Shown in pieces: positions 51,519 to 60,772 of a stretch of 64,000 nt of DNA. Origin of the DNA: Sphingobium sp. Z007 (lineage in GTDB: Bacteria > Pseudomonadota > Alphaproteobacteria > Sphingomonadales > Sphingomonadaceae); contig NZ_FBXK01000005.1 of the NCBI RefSeq assembly GCF_900013425.1, forward strand, positions 2,108,001 to 2,172,000. The letters run 5' to 3'. A program made the position numbers and the translations under genes. Positions within the stretch are counted from its first letter, which is position 1. The number at the start of each line of letters is the position of its first letter. Below the pieces are notes generated by a model. It saw nothing but the letters and a program-made list of their open reading frames with translations. It did no database searches and was not told the DNA's origin.

Positions 51519-52814
51519 ATGCCAGCCCCCGACATCGCCGCACCTTCGCCCTCATCCGCCCGAACCCTCGGCCTGGCCGCGTGCATCGCGCTGGTCATGG
51601 GCAATATGATCGGATCGGGCGTATTCCTGCTGCCCGCGGCGCTGGCGCCGTTCGGCTGGGATGCGGTGGCGGGGTGGGTGTTCACCATCGCCGGGTCGCT
51701 GGTGCTGGCGTTCGTCATTGCCCGGCTGACTGTCGCGCTGCCTGACGCCAGTGCGTCTCAGATGATCGCGCGGGCCTATGGGCCGCTGGCGGGCTTTGCG
51801 ATTGGCTGGATATACTGGCTGTCGATCATCATCACCAACGTCACCATCGCGGTGGCGGCGACCGCGAATTTGAGCAGCGTGCTGCCCGCGCTGGCCGCGC
51901 CGGGGGCGGGTGCGCTCTGCGCGATCGGCTTTCTCTGGGCGATGACCGGCGTCAACCTGATCGGCGCGCGGGCGGCGGGGATGACGCAGATCGCCACCAC
52001 CTGCATCAAGCTGATCCCGATTGCCGTGGTCATGGTGCTGCTGGTGCTGATCCTGGGCAGCGGCGAGGCGCAGGTTGCCCCCTTCCCCGCACAGGGCCTG
52101 ACCGGCGCGGGGATCACCGCGTCGGCCGCGCTGACATTATGGGCGCTTCTGGGCTTCGAATCCGCCAGCGTCGCCGCCGACAAGGTGCGCGATCCCGCGC
52201 GCACCATTCCGCGCGCAACGCTGATCGGCACCGCGGCAACGGGGCTGATCTATCTGCTGGTCTGTTCGGGTATTGCGCTCACCCTGCCCGCCGCGGAAAC
52301 CCAGACCGGTTCGCCCTTCGGCGCGTTCGTCAGCCATTATTGGTCGTCCGGACCCGCCCGCTATATCGCGATCTTCGTGGTGGTGAGTTGCCTCGGCGCG
52401 CTCAACGGCTGGACATTGTTGCAGGGGGAAGTGCCGCTGGCGATGGCGCGTGCGGGCGAATTGCCGCGCTGGCTGGCGGCGACCAATGCGAAGGGGACGC
52501 CGGTGCGCGGGCTAGTCCTTTCGACGATATTGGCCAGCCTGTTGCTGGTCGCCAATAGTTTGCAGGGGCTGGTGGCGCTATTCACGGCCATGGCGCTGCT
52601 GGCGACCTCGGCGACCTTGTGGCTCTATGTCGGGTGCGCGCTGGCGAGTTTGCGGTTCCGGCTAGTGGTGCCGGCAGCGGCGATCGGATTGGGCTATGCG
52701 CTGTGGACGCTGTGGGGCGCGGGACTGGTGGCCAGCGGGTCCAGCATCCTGCTAATGGCGGCGGGCCTGCCCTTCTACTGGTGGGCGCGGCGGGCGCGGG
52801 CCACCGGTATATGA
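51519..52814 (+). CDS. APC-family amino acid permease
   Basis: A 431-residue transporter with about 12 TM segments. The APC hallmark GNMIGSGVFLLPAALAPFG is in TM1, LLGFESASVAADKVRDPARTIPRATLIGTAATGLIYLL spans TM6 to the next loop, and GWTLLQGEVPLAMARAGELPRWLAATNAKGTPVRGL is typical of the AdiC/YjeH/agmatine-antiporter branch. The substrate, probably an amino acid or polyamine, cannot be fixed. It stands between two groups of palindromic repeats. Confidence 0.92.
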   Translation: MPAPDIAAPSPSSARTLGLAACIALVMGNMIGSGVFLLPAALAPFGWDAVAGWVFTIAGSLVLAFVIARLTVALPDASASQMIARAYGPLAGFAIGWIYWLSIIITNVTIAVAATANLSSVLPALAAPGAGALCAIGFLWAMTGVNLIGARAAGMTQIATTCIKLIPIAVVMVLLVLILGSGEAQVAPFPAQGLTGAGITASAALTLWALLGFESASVAADKVRDPARTIPRATLIGTAATGLIYLLVCSGIALTLPAAETQTGSPFGAFVSHYWSSGPARYIAIFVVVSCLGALNGWTLLQGEVPLAMARAGELPRWLAATNAKGTPVRGLVLSTILASLLLVANSLQGLVALFTAMALLATSATLWLYVGCALASLRFRLVVPAAAIGLGYALWTLWGAGLVASGSSILLMAAGLPFYWWARRARATGI

Positions 52815-53063
52815 TCCGTTCGCTTCGAGCGCAGTCGAGAAGCGGCTAAAATATGATGACCTTACTTTGATCCGTTCGTCCTGAGTAGCCATTGAGCGAA
52901 GTCGAAATGGCGTATCGAAGGATCGCGCGCTACGCATGATGCTTCGATACGGGCCTTCGACTTCGCTCAGCCCCTACTCAGCACGAACGGGGATGGGTCA
53001 CCTCAATGTCATCAGGCTCCAACGCCGTGCTTCCCGTTTCTCGACTGCGCTCGAAACGAACGG
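52813..53063. repeat. REP-like array, TCCGTTCG family, copies 2-4
   Basis: This gap between the permease and dnaJ is almost wholly repeat. A half unit is at 52813-52845 (ATCCGTTCGCTTCGAGCGCAG-type, single arm). A 119-bp palindrome is at 52872-52990: CCGTTCG, CTGAGTAG, GAGCGAAGTCGAA and CGTATCGAAG on one side, each matched exactly on the other, with a 21-base loop. Another partial unit lies at 53033-53063 (CCCGTTTCTCGA ... TCGAAACGAACGGG). The open frame at 52936-53433 crosses these repeats and is not a gene. Confidence 0.88.
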
Positions 53064-53082
53064 GGGTTTGGATTGGACCGAT

Positions 53083-54222
53083 TTAATCCGCCCACAAATC
53101 CTTGAGCTTGGAGAAGAAGCCGCTGACCTGCGGACATTCCTCGCCCGTTTCCGTTTCGCGGAAGGCTTCGAGCAGTTCCTTCTGCTTGGCGGTCAGGCGG
53201 GTCGGGGTTTCAACGTCGATCTGGACGACCAGGTCGCCATGGCCGCGACCGTTGAGGACGGGCATACCGCCGCCCCGCTGGCGAATTTGCTTGCCCGACT
53301 GGATGCCGACCGGGATTTTGATCTCATGCCGGTTGCCGTCAAGACCCGGCACTTCAATCGATCCGCCGAGCGCCGCCGTGGTAAAGCTGACCGGATAGCG
53401 GCAGAACAGGGTCGTGCCGTCGCGTTCGAATAGCGAATGCCGCTTTACATGAAGGAAGATGTAGAGGTCGCCCGCCGGCGCACCGCGGGCACCGGCCTCG
53501 CCCTCGCCCGACAGGCGGATACGGGTGCCTTCGTCCACGCCGGCCGGGATGTTGACCGACAGGCTCTTGGGCTTGTCCACCCGCCCTTCGCCGCGGCACG
53601 AACGGCACGGACTTTCGATCACCTGGCCTGCGCCATGACAGGACGGACAGGTGCGTTCGACCACGAAAAAGCCTTGCTGCGCGCGGACTTGGCCATGGCC
53701 TTTGCACGTGGCGCAGGTCTTGACCCCGGTGCCAGGCTGCGCGCCCGACCCTTCGCAGCTATCGCAGGCCGTGGATACCTCAACCTCGATCTGCGTTTTC
53801 TTGCCATGATAGGCTTCGTCGAGCGTGATCTCCAGATCGTAGCGCAAATCAGCGCCGCGCCGGTTGGCTTGGCGACCGCCACCCTGTCCGCCAAAACCGG
53901 ACTGGCCGAAGATGGTTTCGAAAATATCGCCCAGGTCGGAAAAGCCACCTGCGCCGCCGCCATGAAAACCGCCGCCACCGCCGCCTTGCTGCTGCGTGTA
54001 GGCCGCATGACCGAAGCGGTCATAAGCGGCGCGCTTCTGCGGGTCTTTCAGGCAGTCATAGGCTTCGGAAACAGCCTTGAACTTGGCTTCACTGTCGGCG
54101 CATCCCCCGGTTTTGTCCGGGTGATATTTCATCGCCATCTTGCGATAGGCGCTCTTGATGGCGCCGCCGTCCGCCGTGCGCTCGACTTCGAGCAGTGAAT
54201 AATAGTCGATTTCGGTCGTCAT
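53083..54222 (-). CDS. dnaJ: Chaperone DnaJ
   Basis: A 379-residue Hsp40. The J domain at 1-70 has the HPD motif ([10 protein letters not shown]); a Gly/Phe-rich region ([27 protein letters not shown]) follows, then four zinc-binding repeats [24 protein letters not shown] and CRSCRGEG, and the C-terminal substrate domains. It stimulates DnaK ATP hydrolysis and delivers clients. It follows dnaK by 65 bases, separated by a hairpin. Confidence 0.98.
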   Translation of the reverse strand: MTTEIDYYSLLEVERTADGGAIKSAYRKMAMKYHPDKTGGCADSEAKFKAVSEAYDCLKDPQKRAAYDRFGHAAYTQQQGGGGGGFHGGGAGGFSDLGDIFETIFGQSGFGGQGGGRQANRRGADLRYDLEITLDEAYHGKKTQIEVEVSTACDSCEGSGAQPGTGVKTCATCKGHGQVRAQQGFFVVERTCPSCHGAGQVIESPCRSCRGEGRVDKPKSLSVNIPAGVDEGTRIRLSGEGEAGARGAPAGDLYIFLHVKRHSLFERDGTTLFCRYPVSFTTAALGGSIEVPGLDGNRHEIKIPVGIQSGKQIRQRGGGMPVLNGRGHGDLVVQIDVETPTRLTAKQKELLEAFRETETGEECPQVSGFFSKLKDLWAD

Positions 54223-54240
54223 AGAGGCCCCCGCCCGCTT

Positions 54241-54276
54241 CGCCCGTCAGTCCGATCCGTACCGGAATGACGGGCG
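54241..54276 (-). other. Hairpin between dnaK and dnaJ
   Basis: CGCCCGTCA (54241-54249) pairs exactly with TGACGGGCG (54268-54276). No T-run follows on the minus strand. It can lower read-through into dnaJ or shield the 3' end of dnaK mRNA, a common way to set a high DnaK:DnaJ ratio. Confidence 0.6.
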
Positions 54277-54287
54277 ATGGGCATAGA

Positions 54288-56189
54288 TTATGCCTTGTTG
54301 TTTTCGTCGACTTCCGAAAATTCGGCGTCGACGACATCGTCGTCGGCCTTGGGCGCGTCCGCACCCGGAGCGGCGGCCGAAGCCTGCTCCTTCTCGTAGA
54401 TCGCCTGGCCGAGCTTCATGGCGACGGTGGCGAGTTCCTGCGCCTTGGCCTTCATCGCTTCAGGCTCGCCGCCTTCGATCGCGGCCTTGGTGTCGGCGAT
54501 CGCGGTTTCGATCTCGCCCTTCAGGCTCGCATCGACCTTGTCACCATGTTCGGCCAGTTGCGCTTCGGTCGTGTGGACCAAACTTTCGGCGTTATTCTTT
54601 GCCTCGGCCGCCTCACGACGCTTCTTGTCGTCCTCGGCGAATCGTTCGGCATCCTTGACCATCTGGTCGATGTCAGCGTCGCTAAGACCACCCGACGCCT
54701 GAATGCGGATTTGCTGCTCCTTGCCGGTGCCCTTGTCCTTGGCGGACACGTTGACCAGACCGTTGGCGTCGATGTCGAAGGTGACCTCGATCTGCGGCAC
54801 GCCGCGCGGGGCTGGCGGGATGCCGAGTAGGTCGAACTGGCCCAGGATCTTGTTGTCCGCCGCCATTTCACGCTCGCCTTGGAACACGCGGATCGTCACC
54901 GCCTGCTGATTGTCGTCGGCAGTCGAATAGACCTGCGACTTCTTGGCCGGGATCGTCGTGTTACGATCGATCATGCGGGTGAACACGCCACCCAGCGTTT
55001 CGATACCCAGCGACAGCGGCGTCACGTCGAGAAGCAGCACGTCCTTGACGTCGCCCTGCAACACGCCCGCCTGGATCGCCGCGCCCATGGCGACGACTTC
55101 GTCCGGGTTTACGCCGGTATGCGGTTCCTTGCCGAAAAATTCCTTCACGGCGTCGCGCACCTTGGGCATGCGGGTCATGCCACCGACGAGGACGACTTCG
55201 CTGATCTCGCTCGCCGAAACACCCGCATCAGCCATCGCCTTCTTGCAGGGTTCCATCGTCCGCTTGATGAGGTCGGCGACCAGACGCTCCAGATCCGCGC
55301 GGGTGATCGTCTTCACCAGATGCTTGGGACCGTTCTGGTCAGCAGTGATGAAGGGCAGGTTGACTTCGGTCGACTGGGCCGAGGACAGCTCTATCTTCGC
55401 CTTTTCAGCGGCTTCCTTCAGACGCTGGAGCGCCAGCTTGTCCTTGGTGAGGTCAATGCTCTCGGTCTTCTTGAAGTCGTCGGCCAGGAACTGCACGACC
55501 TTGGCATCGAAATCTTCGCCGCCCAGGAAGGTGTCGCCATTGGTCGACTTCACTTCGAACACGCCGTCGCCAATCTCCAGGATGGAGATGTCGAACGTGC
55601 CGCCGCCAAGGTCATAGACCGCGATCGTCTTGCCATCCTGCTTGTCGAGGCCATAGGCGAGCGCCGCCGCGGTAGGCTCGTTAATGATGCGCAACACTTC
55701 GAGACCAGCGATTTGGCCGGCGTCCTTGGTCGCCTGACGCTGGGCATCGTTGAAGTAAGCAGGCACGGTGATGACCGCCTGCGTAACCGTTTCGCCCAGA
55801 TAGGCTTCGGCGGTTTCCTTCATTTTTTGCAGAATGAACGCGCTGATCTGCGACGGGCTGTAATCCTGACCACCGGCCTTGACCCAAGCGTCGCCGTTTG
55901 GACCCTTGGCAATGTCATAGGGGACGAGTTCCATGTCCTTCTTGGTCATGGGATCGTCGAAGCGGCGGCCGATCAGGCGCTTGACCGCGAAAATCGTGTT
56001 GTCGCCGTTGGTAACCGCCTGGCGCTTGGCCGGCTGGCCGATCAGGCGCTCGCCATCCTTGGCGAAGGCGACGATCGAAGGGGTCGTGCGCGCCCCTTCC
56101 GCATTTTCGATGACCTTGGGCTTGCCACCGTCCATGACGGCGATGCAGCTGTTGGTGGTGCCCAGATCGATACCGATTACTTTTGCCAT
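54288..56189 (-). CDS. dnaK: Chaperone DnaK
   Basis: A 633-residue Hsp70. The signatures are [27 protein letters not shown] and [21 protein letters not shown], the linker region is [19 protein letters not shown], and the C-terminal tail is acidic, ending [17 protein letters not shown] 56189 follows AGAGGACACA; the frame to 56210 has no support. A heat-shock-type promoter is predicted about 90 bases upstream. It is divergent from the PCuAC gene. Confidence 0.98.
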   Translation of the reverse strand: MAKVIGIDLGTTNSCIAVMDGGKPKVIENAEGARTTPSIVAFAKDGERLIGQPAKRQAVTNGDNTIFAVKRLIGRRFDDPMTKKDMELVPYDIAKGPNGDAWVKAGGQDYSPSQISAFILQKMKETAEAYLGETVTQAVITVPAYFNDAQRQATKDAGQIAGLEVLRIINEPTAAALAYGLDKQDGKTIAVYDLGGGTFDISILEIGDGVFEVKSTNGDTFLGGEDFDAKVVQFLADDFKKTESIDLTKDKLALQRLKEAAEKAKIELSSAQSTEVNLPFITADQNGPKHLVKTITRADLERLVADLIKRTMEPCKKAMADAGVSASEISEVVLVGGMTRMPKVRDAVKEFFGKEPHTGVNPDEVVAMGAAIQAGVLQGDVKDVLLLDVTPLSLGIETLGGVFTRMIDRNTTIPAKKSQVYSTADDNQQAVTIRVFQGEREMAADNKILGQFDLLGIPPAPRGVPQIEVTFDIDANGLVNVSAKDKGTGKEQQIRIQASGGLSDADIDQMVKDAERFAEDDKKRREAAEAKNNAESLVHTTEAQLAEHGDKVDASLKGEIETAIADTKAAIEGGEPEAMKAKAQELATVAMKLGQAIYEKEQASAAAPGADAPKADDDVVDAEFSEVDENNKA

Positions 56190-56278
56190 TGTGTCCTCTT
56201 TGAACCCCAAATTTCATTCAGCGGTTGATGGCCCCATACCTCACGAAAGCGCCAAGGCAAGGCCGGTTTGCAGGTGGG

Positions 56279-56306
56279 ATATAGGCGCGCTTTCGCTTGG
56301 CACAAG
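56279..56306 (-). promoter_or_regulatory. Candidate sigma-32 (RpoH) promoter of dnaK
   Basis: On the minus strand CTTG (56306-56303) and CCTATAT (56285-56279) are 17 bases apart, close to the RpoH layout of CTTG, about 16-17 bases, then CCxxAT/CCTATAT. Transcription would start near 56270, leaving a leader of about 80 bases. Confidence 0.55.
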
Positions 56307-56363
56307 AAGTTGTGGCGATTACCTATGCTACCGACCGGAAACGAGACAGTCATGGAGCATCCA

Positions 56364-56837
56364 ATGCGCGCGCCCCTTATCCTCTTCGCCCTTGCCGCAC
56401 CGATGCTGCTGAGCGCCTGCGGTGATCCCGCGCCCAGCTATATCGACCAGGCCTGGGTGCGGCTGTCGCCGAACAAGGACACGCCGTCGGCCGGCTATTT
56501 CGTCATCCATGGTGGTGACGCTGGCACGCAACTGCGCGGCGTGCTGACCGACTATGCGCTCAAGGTCGAGATGCATGAAAGCATCGACAAGGACGGGATG
56601 ATGACGATGCAGGCGGTCGATCGGGTCGATGTGCCGCCCAAGGCTAAGGTCGCCTTTGCGCCGGGCGGCAAGCATCTGATGCTGTGGGGCGTCAATGATA
56701 CCGCGATCAGCCGGGGCAAGATGCAGCTCACTTTCCTGATGGGCAATGGCGACCGGCTGCTCGTCGATGCCGTGATCCGCAAGCCGGAGGCGGCGGGTGC
56801 CGCGGTGGCGAAGCCGGAAGGGCATGAAGGTCATTGA
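56364..56837 (+). CDS. PCuAC-type periplasmic copper chaperone lipoprotein
   Basis: A 157-residue protein. Its signal peptide ends with lipobox LLSAC, placing it on a membrane facing the periplasm. The PCuAC (DUF461) motif is present: MHESIDKDGMMTM supplies the first His and Met ligands and KHLMLWG the second His-x-Met. The C-terminus ends GHEGH, a further metal-binding tail. It carries Cu(I), usually to cytochrome oxidase. ATG 56364 has GGAG 6 bases upstream; the earlier ATG at 56352 contains that GGAG and is less likely. Confidence 0.92.
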   Translation: MRAPLILFALAAPMLLSACGDPAPSYIDQAWVRLSPNKDTPSAGYFVIHGGDAGTQLRGVLTDYALKVEMHESIDKDGMMTMQAVDRVDVPPKAKVAFAPGGKHLMLWGVNDTAISRGKMQLTFLMGNGDRLLVDAVIRKPEAAGAAVAKPEGHEGH

Positions 56838-57295
56838 GTAGCCGCGCGCTGACGCCGCAGGAGATCGCGCTGGCGCGGGGCGTGTTCGGCTCGGCGATCG
56901 ATTATGGCCGGGTCAGGGTGCATGAGCGCAAATGGTGGCCGTTGCAGCCCAAGGGGGTGACGATGGCCCCGGATGGCGACCTGTGGTTTCACCCCGACGG
57001 CGGCTTGTTCTGCGCAGATTTTTGCGAGGGGCCGCTGCATTTGCAGGGGCATTTCATTCACGAGATGACGCATGTGTGGCAGGCCCAGCGGTCGGGCAAG
57101 TGGTGGCTGCCGCTGATGCGGCACCCCTTTTGCCGCTATGGCTATGATGTGGTGCCGGGGCGGCCGTTCGCGCGCTACGGGATCGAGCAGCAGGCGGAGA
57201 TTGTGCGGCATATGTTTCTGCTACGACGAGGCGTAGCGGTGGCGGGGAAGCCAGGGCTGGATGTGTATGAGGGGTTGTTGCCGTTTCGCAACTAA
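56834..57295 (+). CDS. Small protein with HExxH-like motif, possible metallopeptidase
   Basis: A 153-residue protein of uncertain family. HEMTHVWQ at about residues 75-82 looks like a zinc-binding HExxH site, with LQGHFIHEMTHVWQAQRSGKWW around it and a downstream YGIEQQAEIVRHMF whose Glu could be the third ligand. WFHPDGGLFCADFCEGP is also notable. The start is TTG 56834, overlapping the PCuAC stop (TTGA), so translation is coupled. It may be a vgr/DUF4157-like peptidase-fold protein; no signal peptide is seen. Its stop overlaps the convergent gene by three bases. Confidence 0.7.
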   Translation: MSSRALTPQEIALARGVFGSAIDYGRVRVHERKWWPLQPKGVTMAPDGDLWFHPDGGLFCADFCEGPLHLQGHFIHEMTHVWQAQRSGKWWLPLMRHPFCRYGYDVVPGRPFARYGIEQQAEIVRHMFLLRRGVAVAGKPGLDVYEGLLPFRN

Positions 57296-57594
57296 GTTTT
57301 CGGCAGTGTTGGGTTTGCAGGATGGTTCAGTAATTGCCACGCCTGTTTGGGCAGCCATCCTTGCTTGTCGTCGGCAATCTCAGAAACCAAAAATCTCTGT
57401 CCAGCGCTTGTCCCGAACTTTTTTTTGATTTTCTCTGCCAACCCTCCAGCAGTGAGCGAACTGGCAGCAAAAATACAATTCGGCAAACATGCGTACCAAT
57501 AGGTCACCTCGGGAATTTCATCCAGAAATTCCTGTACACCGGCGCGCGGGGATACCTTGTCGTTGAAGACAATAATGTATGACCAAACACTCAT
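57292..57594 (-). CDS. Small SinR/Cas2-like protein
   Basis: A 100-residue protein, visibly AT-richer than its neighbours. The pattern SYIIVFNDKV, TYWYACLPNCIFAASSLTAG, then RFLVSEIADDKQGWLPKQAWQLLN resembles small ferredoxin-fold proteins of the SinR/Cas2-like type, in which a strand, a WW/WY-C-L element and GWLPKxAWxWL recur. That match is from memory of the pattern and unproven. Its ATG overlaps the stop of the membrane-protein gene (ATGA). It ends 3 bases inside the convergent gene's stop. It occupies the place where sdhB would be expected. Confidence 0.55.
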   Translation of the reverse strand: MSVWSYIIVFNDKVSPRAGVQEFLDEIPEVTYWYACLPNCIFAASSLTAGGLAEKIKKKFGTSAGQRFLVSEIADDKQGWLPKQAWQLLNHPANPTLPKT

Positions 57595-57986
57595 TGATCA
57601 GAACTATCCGTAGATTTGCACAGCGGCCGATACTCAGCGTTAGCAATCACCTCCACTGAAGACTCGGAGACTGGAATCGTTCCTCCTTTTTCCTCGATCA
57701 ACCCAAGCGCGAGACGCCGCAATTCATACTCTTCAGATCGCAGCTTGTCGGGGTCAGTAAAGGTAAAATAAAGATTATTGACGACGAAATTTCCAACGGC
57801 CAAAAACATAAGAGTTAGAAAACAAACCTCGACATACCCGTCAAATAACCAAATTCCGAAGAACGAAAATGGCAATACAAATGCACACAACCAAAGCGCA
57901 GAGCTGAGTGCGCTGCTAACTTTGAGCTTCGCTATCGCATTGTCGGCGAACTGCGTCAGTCGGCTGAACAGTTCGCCTTCCGACAT
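57591..57986 (-). CDS. Two-TM membrane protein of unknown function
   Basis: A 131-residue protein. Residues 1-25 are amphipathic, two TM segments follow (ALWLCAFVLPFSFFGIWLF and VCFLTLMFLAVGNFVVNNLYF), then a cytoplasmic tail FTDPDKLRSEEYELRRLALGLIEEKG and a Ser-rich C-terminus. The FTxPDxLxSEEY element is one I associate with small membrane proteins near phage or mobile genes. Its ATG shares a base with the sdhA stop (TAATG), so it is coupled to sdhA. Base composition is AT-richer than sdhA. Function unknown. Confidence 0.6.
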   Translation of the reverse strand: MSEGELFSRLTQFADNAIAKLKVSSALSSALWLCAFVLPFSFFGIWLFDGYVEVCFLTLMFLAVGNFVVNNLYFTFTDPDKLRSEEYELRRLALGLIEEKGGTIPVSESSVEVIANAEYRPLCKSTDSSDQ

Positions 57987-59788
57987 TAATACACCCGTGC
58001 CTTGGGCTTCACATATTCCGCTTCGTCGGTCATCGTATAGTCGTGGACCGGCCGGTAATCGAGCGTCACCTTGCCGCCCGAACCGCCCCAGCCGTCGAAC
58101 CAGCTGACCGTGTGCTTCATCCAGTTTTCATCGTCGCGGTTCGGGAAATCCTCATGCGCGTGGGCGCCGCGAGATTCCTTGCGCGCGTCGGCGCTCTCGA
58201 TCGTGCAGATCGCCTGACTGACCAGATTGTCGAGTTCCAGCGTTTCGATGAGGTCGGTGTTCCAGATCAGCGAGCGATCCGAAACCTTCACGTCCTGGAG
58301 CCGCTTGTTGACCGCCTGCATCTGGCTGACGCCTTCGGACAGGAGCGCGCTGTCGCGGAACACCGCCGCGTGCTTCTGCATGGTGCGCTGCATGTCGAGG
58401 CGTATGTCCGCCGTCGGCGTGCTGCCCTTGGCATTGCGGTAATGATCGAGACGCGAGAGCGCCAGGTCCGCCGAGTCGGCCGGCAAAGCCTTGTGCGGCG
58501 CATTGGGCTTGAGATTGTCCTTGAGGAACAGGCCGGTGGCGCGGCCGAACACGACAAGGTCGATGAGGCTGTTGGAGCCGAGGCGGTTCGCGCCATGAAC
58601 CGACACGCAGGCCGCTTCGCCGACCGCGAACAGGCCGGGCACGATCACTTCGGGATCGTCGCCTACCTTGGTCACGACCTGGCCATGATAGTTACAGGGG
58701 ATGCCGCCCATATTATAGTGGACAGTCGGCGTCACCGGCAGCGGCTGGCGGGTAAGGTCCACGCCCGCGAAAATCTTGCCGCTTTCGGTGATGCCGGGCA
58801 GGCGTTCGGCCAGCACCTTGGGATCGATATGGTCGAGGTGCAGGAAGATATGATCCTTATGCTCGCCAACACCACGCCCTTCGCGCATTTCCAGCGCCAT
58901 CGATCGGGAGACGACGTCGCGCGACGCCAGATCCTTGGCCGAGGGGGCATAGCGTTCCATGAAACGCTCGCCTTCGGAATTGGTGAGATAGCCGCCCTCG
59001 CCGCGCGCGCCTTCGGTGATGAGCACGCCTGCGCCATAGATGCCGGTCGGGTGGAATTGCACGAATTCCAGATCCTGGAGCGGAAGCCCTGCGCGCAGCA
59101 CCATGCCGCCGCCGTCGCCGGTGCAGCTATGCGCCGAGGTGGCGGAGAAATAGGCGCGGCCATAGCCGCCCGTCGCTAGCACGACCGCGTGGGCGCGGAA
59201 ACGATGGATCGACCCGTCTTCCATGCAGATGGCGATCACGCCGCGACATTCGCCATTTTCCATGATGAGGTCGATGGCGAAATATTCGATGTAGAAGTCC
59301 GCGTCATACTTCAGCGACTGCTGATAAAGCGCGTGCAGCATGGCGTGGCCGGTACGGTCGGCCGCCGCGCAGGTGCGCTGCACCGGCGGGCCAGCGCCCA
59401 TATTCTGCATATGGCCGCCAAAGGGCCGCTGATAGATCGTCCCGTCCTCGTTACGGCTGAACGGCACGCCGGCATGTTCCAGCTCGATCACGGCGGCGGG
59501 CGCTTCGCGCACCATATATTCGATCGCGTCCTGGTCGCCCAGCCAGTCCGACCCCTTGACGGTGTCGTACATATGCCAGGTCCAGTGGTCGGGCGAGTTG
59601 TTGCCAAGGCTGGCTGCGATGCCGCCCTGCGCCGCGACGGTGTGCGACCGGGTGGGGAATAATTTGGTGATGCAGGCGGTCTTGAGGCCTGCTTCGGCGC
59701 TGCCCATGGTCGCGCGCAGGCCGGAGCCGCCCGCGCCCACGACGACCGTGTCGTAAGTGTGGTCGATAATCTTATAGGCTTCGGTCAT
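57986..59788 (-). CDS. sdhA: Succinate dehydrogenase flavoprotein subunit
   Basis: A 600-residue FAD subunit of complex II. It has [19 protein letters not shown] (FAD-binding), [12 protein letters not shown] with the His that holds FAD covalently, [53 protein letters not shown] and [20 protein letters not shown]. It oxidises succinate to fumarate and needs SdhB to pass electrons to quinone. The start overlaps the sdhD stop (ATGA), and its own stop overlaps the two-TM gene. sdhB is not next. Confidence 0.98.
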   Translation of the reverse strand: MTEAYKIIDHTYDTVVVGAGGSGLRATMGSAEAGLKTACITKLFPTRSHTVAAQGGIAASLGNNSPDHWTWHMYDTVKGSDWLGDQDAIEYMVREAPAAVIELEHAGVPFSRNEDGTIYQRPFGGHMQNMGAGPPVQRTCAAADRTGHAMLHALYQQSLKYDADFYIEYFAIDLIMENGECRGVIAICMEDGSIHRFRAHAVVLATGGYGRAYFSATSAHSCTGDGGGMVLRAGLPLQDLEFVQFHPTGIYGAGVLITEGARGEGGYLTNSEGERFMERYAPSAKDLASRDVVSRSMALEMREGRGVGEHKDHIFLHLDHIDPKVLAERLPGITESGKIFAGVDLTRQPLPVTPTVHYNMGGIPCNYHGQVVTKVGDDPEVIVPGLFAVGEAACVSVHGANRLGSNSLIDLVVFGRATGLFLKDNLKPNAPHKALPADSADLALSRLDHYRNAKGSTPTADIRLDMQRTMQKHAAVFRDSALLSEGVSQMQAVNKRLQDVKVSDRSLIWNTDLIETLELDNLVSQAICTIESADARKESRGAHAHEDFPNRDDENWMKHTVSWFDGWGGSGGKVTLDYRPVHDYTMTDEAEYVKPKARVY

Positions 59789-60177
59789 GGCTTGACGACC
59801 CCGATGAAGGCGATCTTGGCGATCGCGAAAACGCCTGCGGCCGCGCCGCCAAAGGCATAGAAATTGAGCACGAGCATGGAGAAGAAGGCCAGGCCCTTGT
59901 CATGGACATAATCCTCCAGCATCACCTGCATACCCAGACGAAGGTGCATGAAGATGCTGACGACCATCAGCATCAGCGGCACGGCGACCACGGGGTTGGC
60001 GATCCAGCCGACGACGCTTTCATAATCCAGGCCGGGCAGGCTGAGCAGGCTGAACAGCAGCCACAGCGTCAGCAGCAGATTAGCGACGGCAGTGTAGCGT
60101 TGCACCAGCCAGTGATGCGCGCCCTGCTTGGCCGAGCCCAGGCCGCGGACGCGACCGATACCAGTACCGTTGCCCAT
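59785..60177 (-). CDS. sdhD: Succinate dehydrogenase membrane anchor SdhD
   Basis: A 130-residue anchor with three TM segments. [26 protein letters not shown] begins TM1, [19 protein letters not shown] holds the haem-side His and the Asp-Tyr of the quinone region, and the last TM ends [10 protein letters not shown]. It overlaps sdhC by one base (TGATG) and sdhA by four. Confidence 0.95.
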   Translation of the reverse strand: MGNGTGIGRVRGLGSAKQGAHHWLVQRYTAVANLLLTLWLLFSLLSLPGLDYESVVGWIANPVVAVPLMLMVVSIFMHLRLGMQVMLEDYVHDKGLAFFSMLVLNFYAFGGAAAGVFAIAKIAFIGVVKP

Positions 60178-60572
60178 CAGAAGGCCTTTCCGAAGATATA
60201 GAGCCAGACAAGGCCGGTCACGAGCAGCGAGAGGATGAAGGTCGCGATCGACCAGCTCTTGTTCTTCGCCAGCTCATAACCCGCGCCCATGTCGAGCACG
60301 AAATGCCGCAGGCCAGAGATAAGATGCTGGAAGAAGAACCAGGTGAGGCCGATCATCACCAGATAGCCGATCGGCGAGGTCGCGCATGTGACGAAGGTCG
60401 CATAGGCTTCCGGCCCGGTCGCGGCGGCCATCAGCCACCAGATGAGGCCGAGCGCGCCGGCGGTCGCCAGGCCATTGCCTGTCACGCGGTGCATGATGGA
60501 GACGGCCATGGCCGGGCCCCATTTCCAGATCGTCAAATGCGGCGAGAGCGGCCGGCTGTTGGAACGCGCCAT
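60177..60572 (-). CDS. sdhC: Succinate dehydrogenase cytochrome b556 subunit SdhC
   Basis: A 131-residue protein with three TM segments. RPLSPHLTIWKWGPAMAVSIMHRVTGNGLA is the SdhC signature, and FQHLISGLRHFVLDMGAGYEL carries the haem-ligand His. ATG 60572 follows AGGG; the frame extends upstream to 60698 without similarity. It heads sdhC-sdhD-sdhA and is divergent from the chemotaxis gene. Confidence 0.96.
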   Translation of the reverse strand: MARSNSRPLSPHLTIWKWGPAMAVSIMHRVTGNGLATAGALGLIWWLMAAATGPEAYATFVTCATSPIGYLVMIGLTWFFFQHLISGLRHFVLDMGAGYELAKNKSWSIATFILSLLVTGLVWLYIFGKAF

Positions 60573-60772
60573 GTCTACCCTAGTCCTTAGATACTTGTCC
60601 CTGAGTCCGCCCCCCTTAAGAGCGATACGCCAAGAGGGCAAGAAGCGGAGCGCGGTAGATTGCACCTGCCCCTTTGGACAGGCGGGGGCGTCAGGCATAA
60701 GAAGTGGTTAACCAACGCGCGCTAAAAGGACGGACACGCACCGATCACGTCATCAGCAGGGACCGTTCCTTC

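Noticed and set aside
52936..53433. Plus-strand open frame of 165 codons
   Set aside because: It begins in REP sequence and continues as the mirror of dnaJ.
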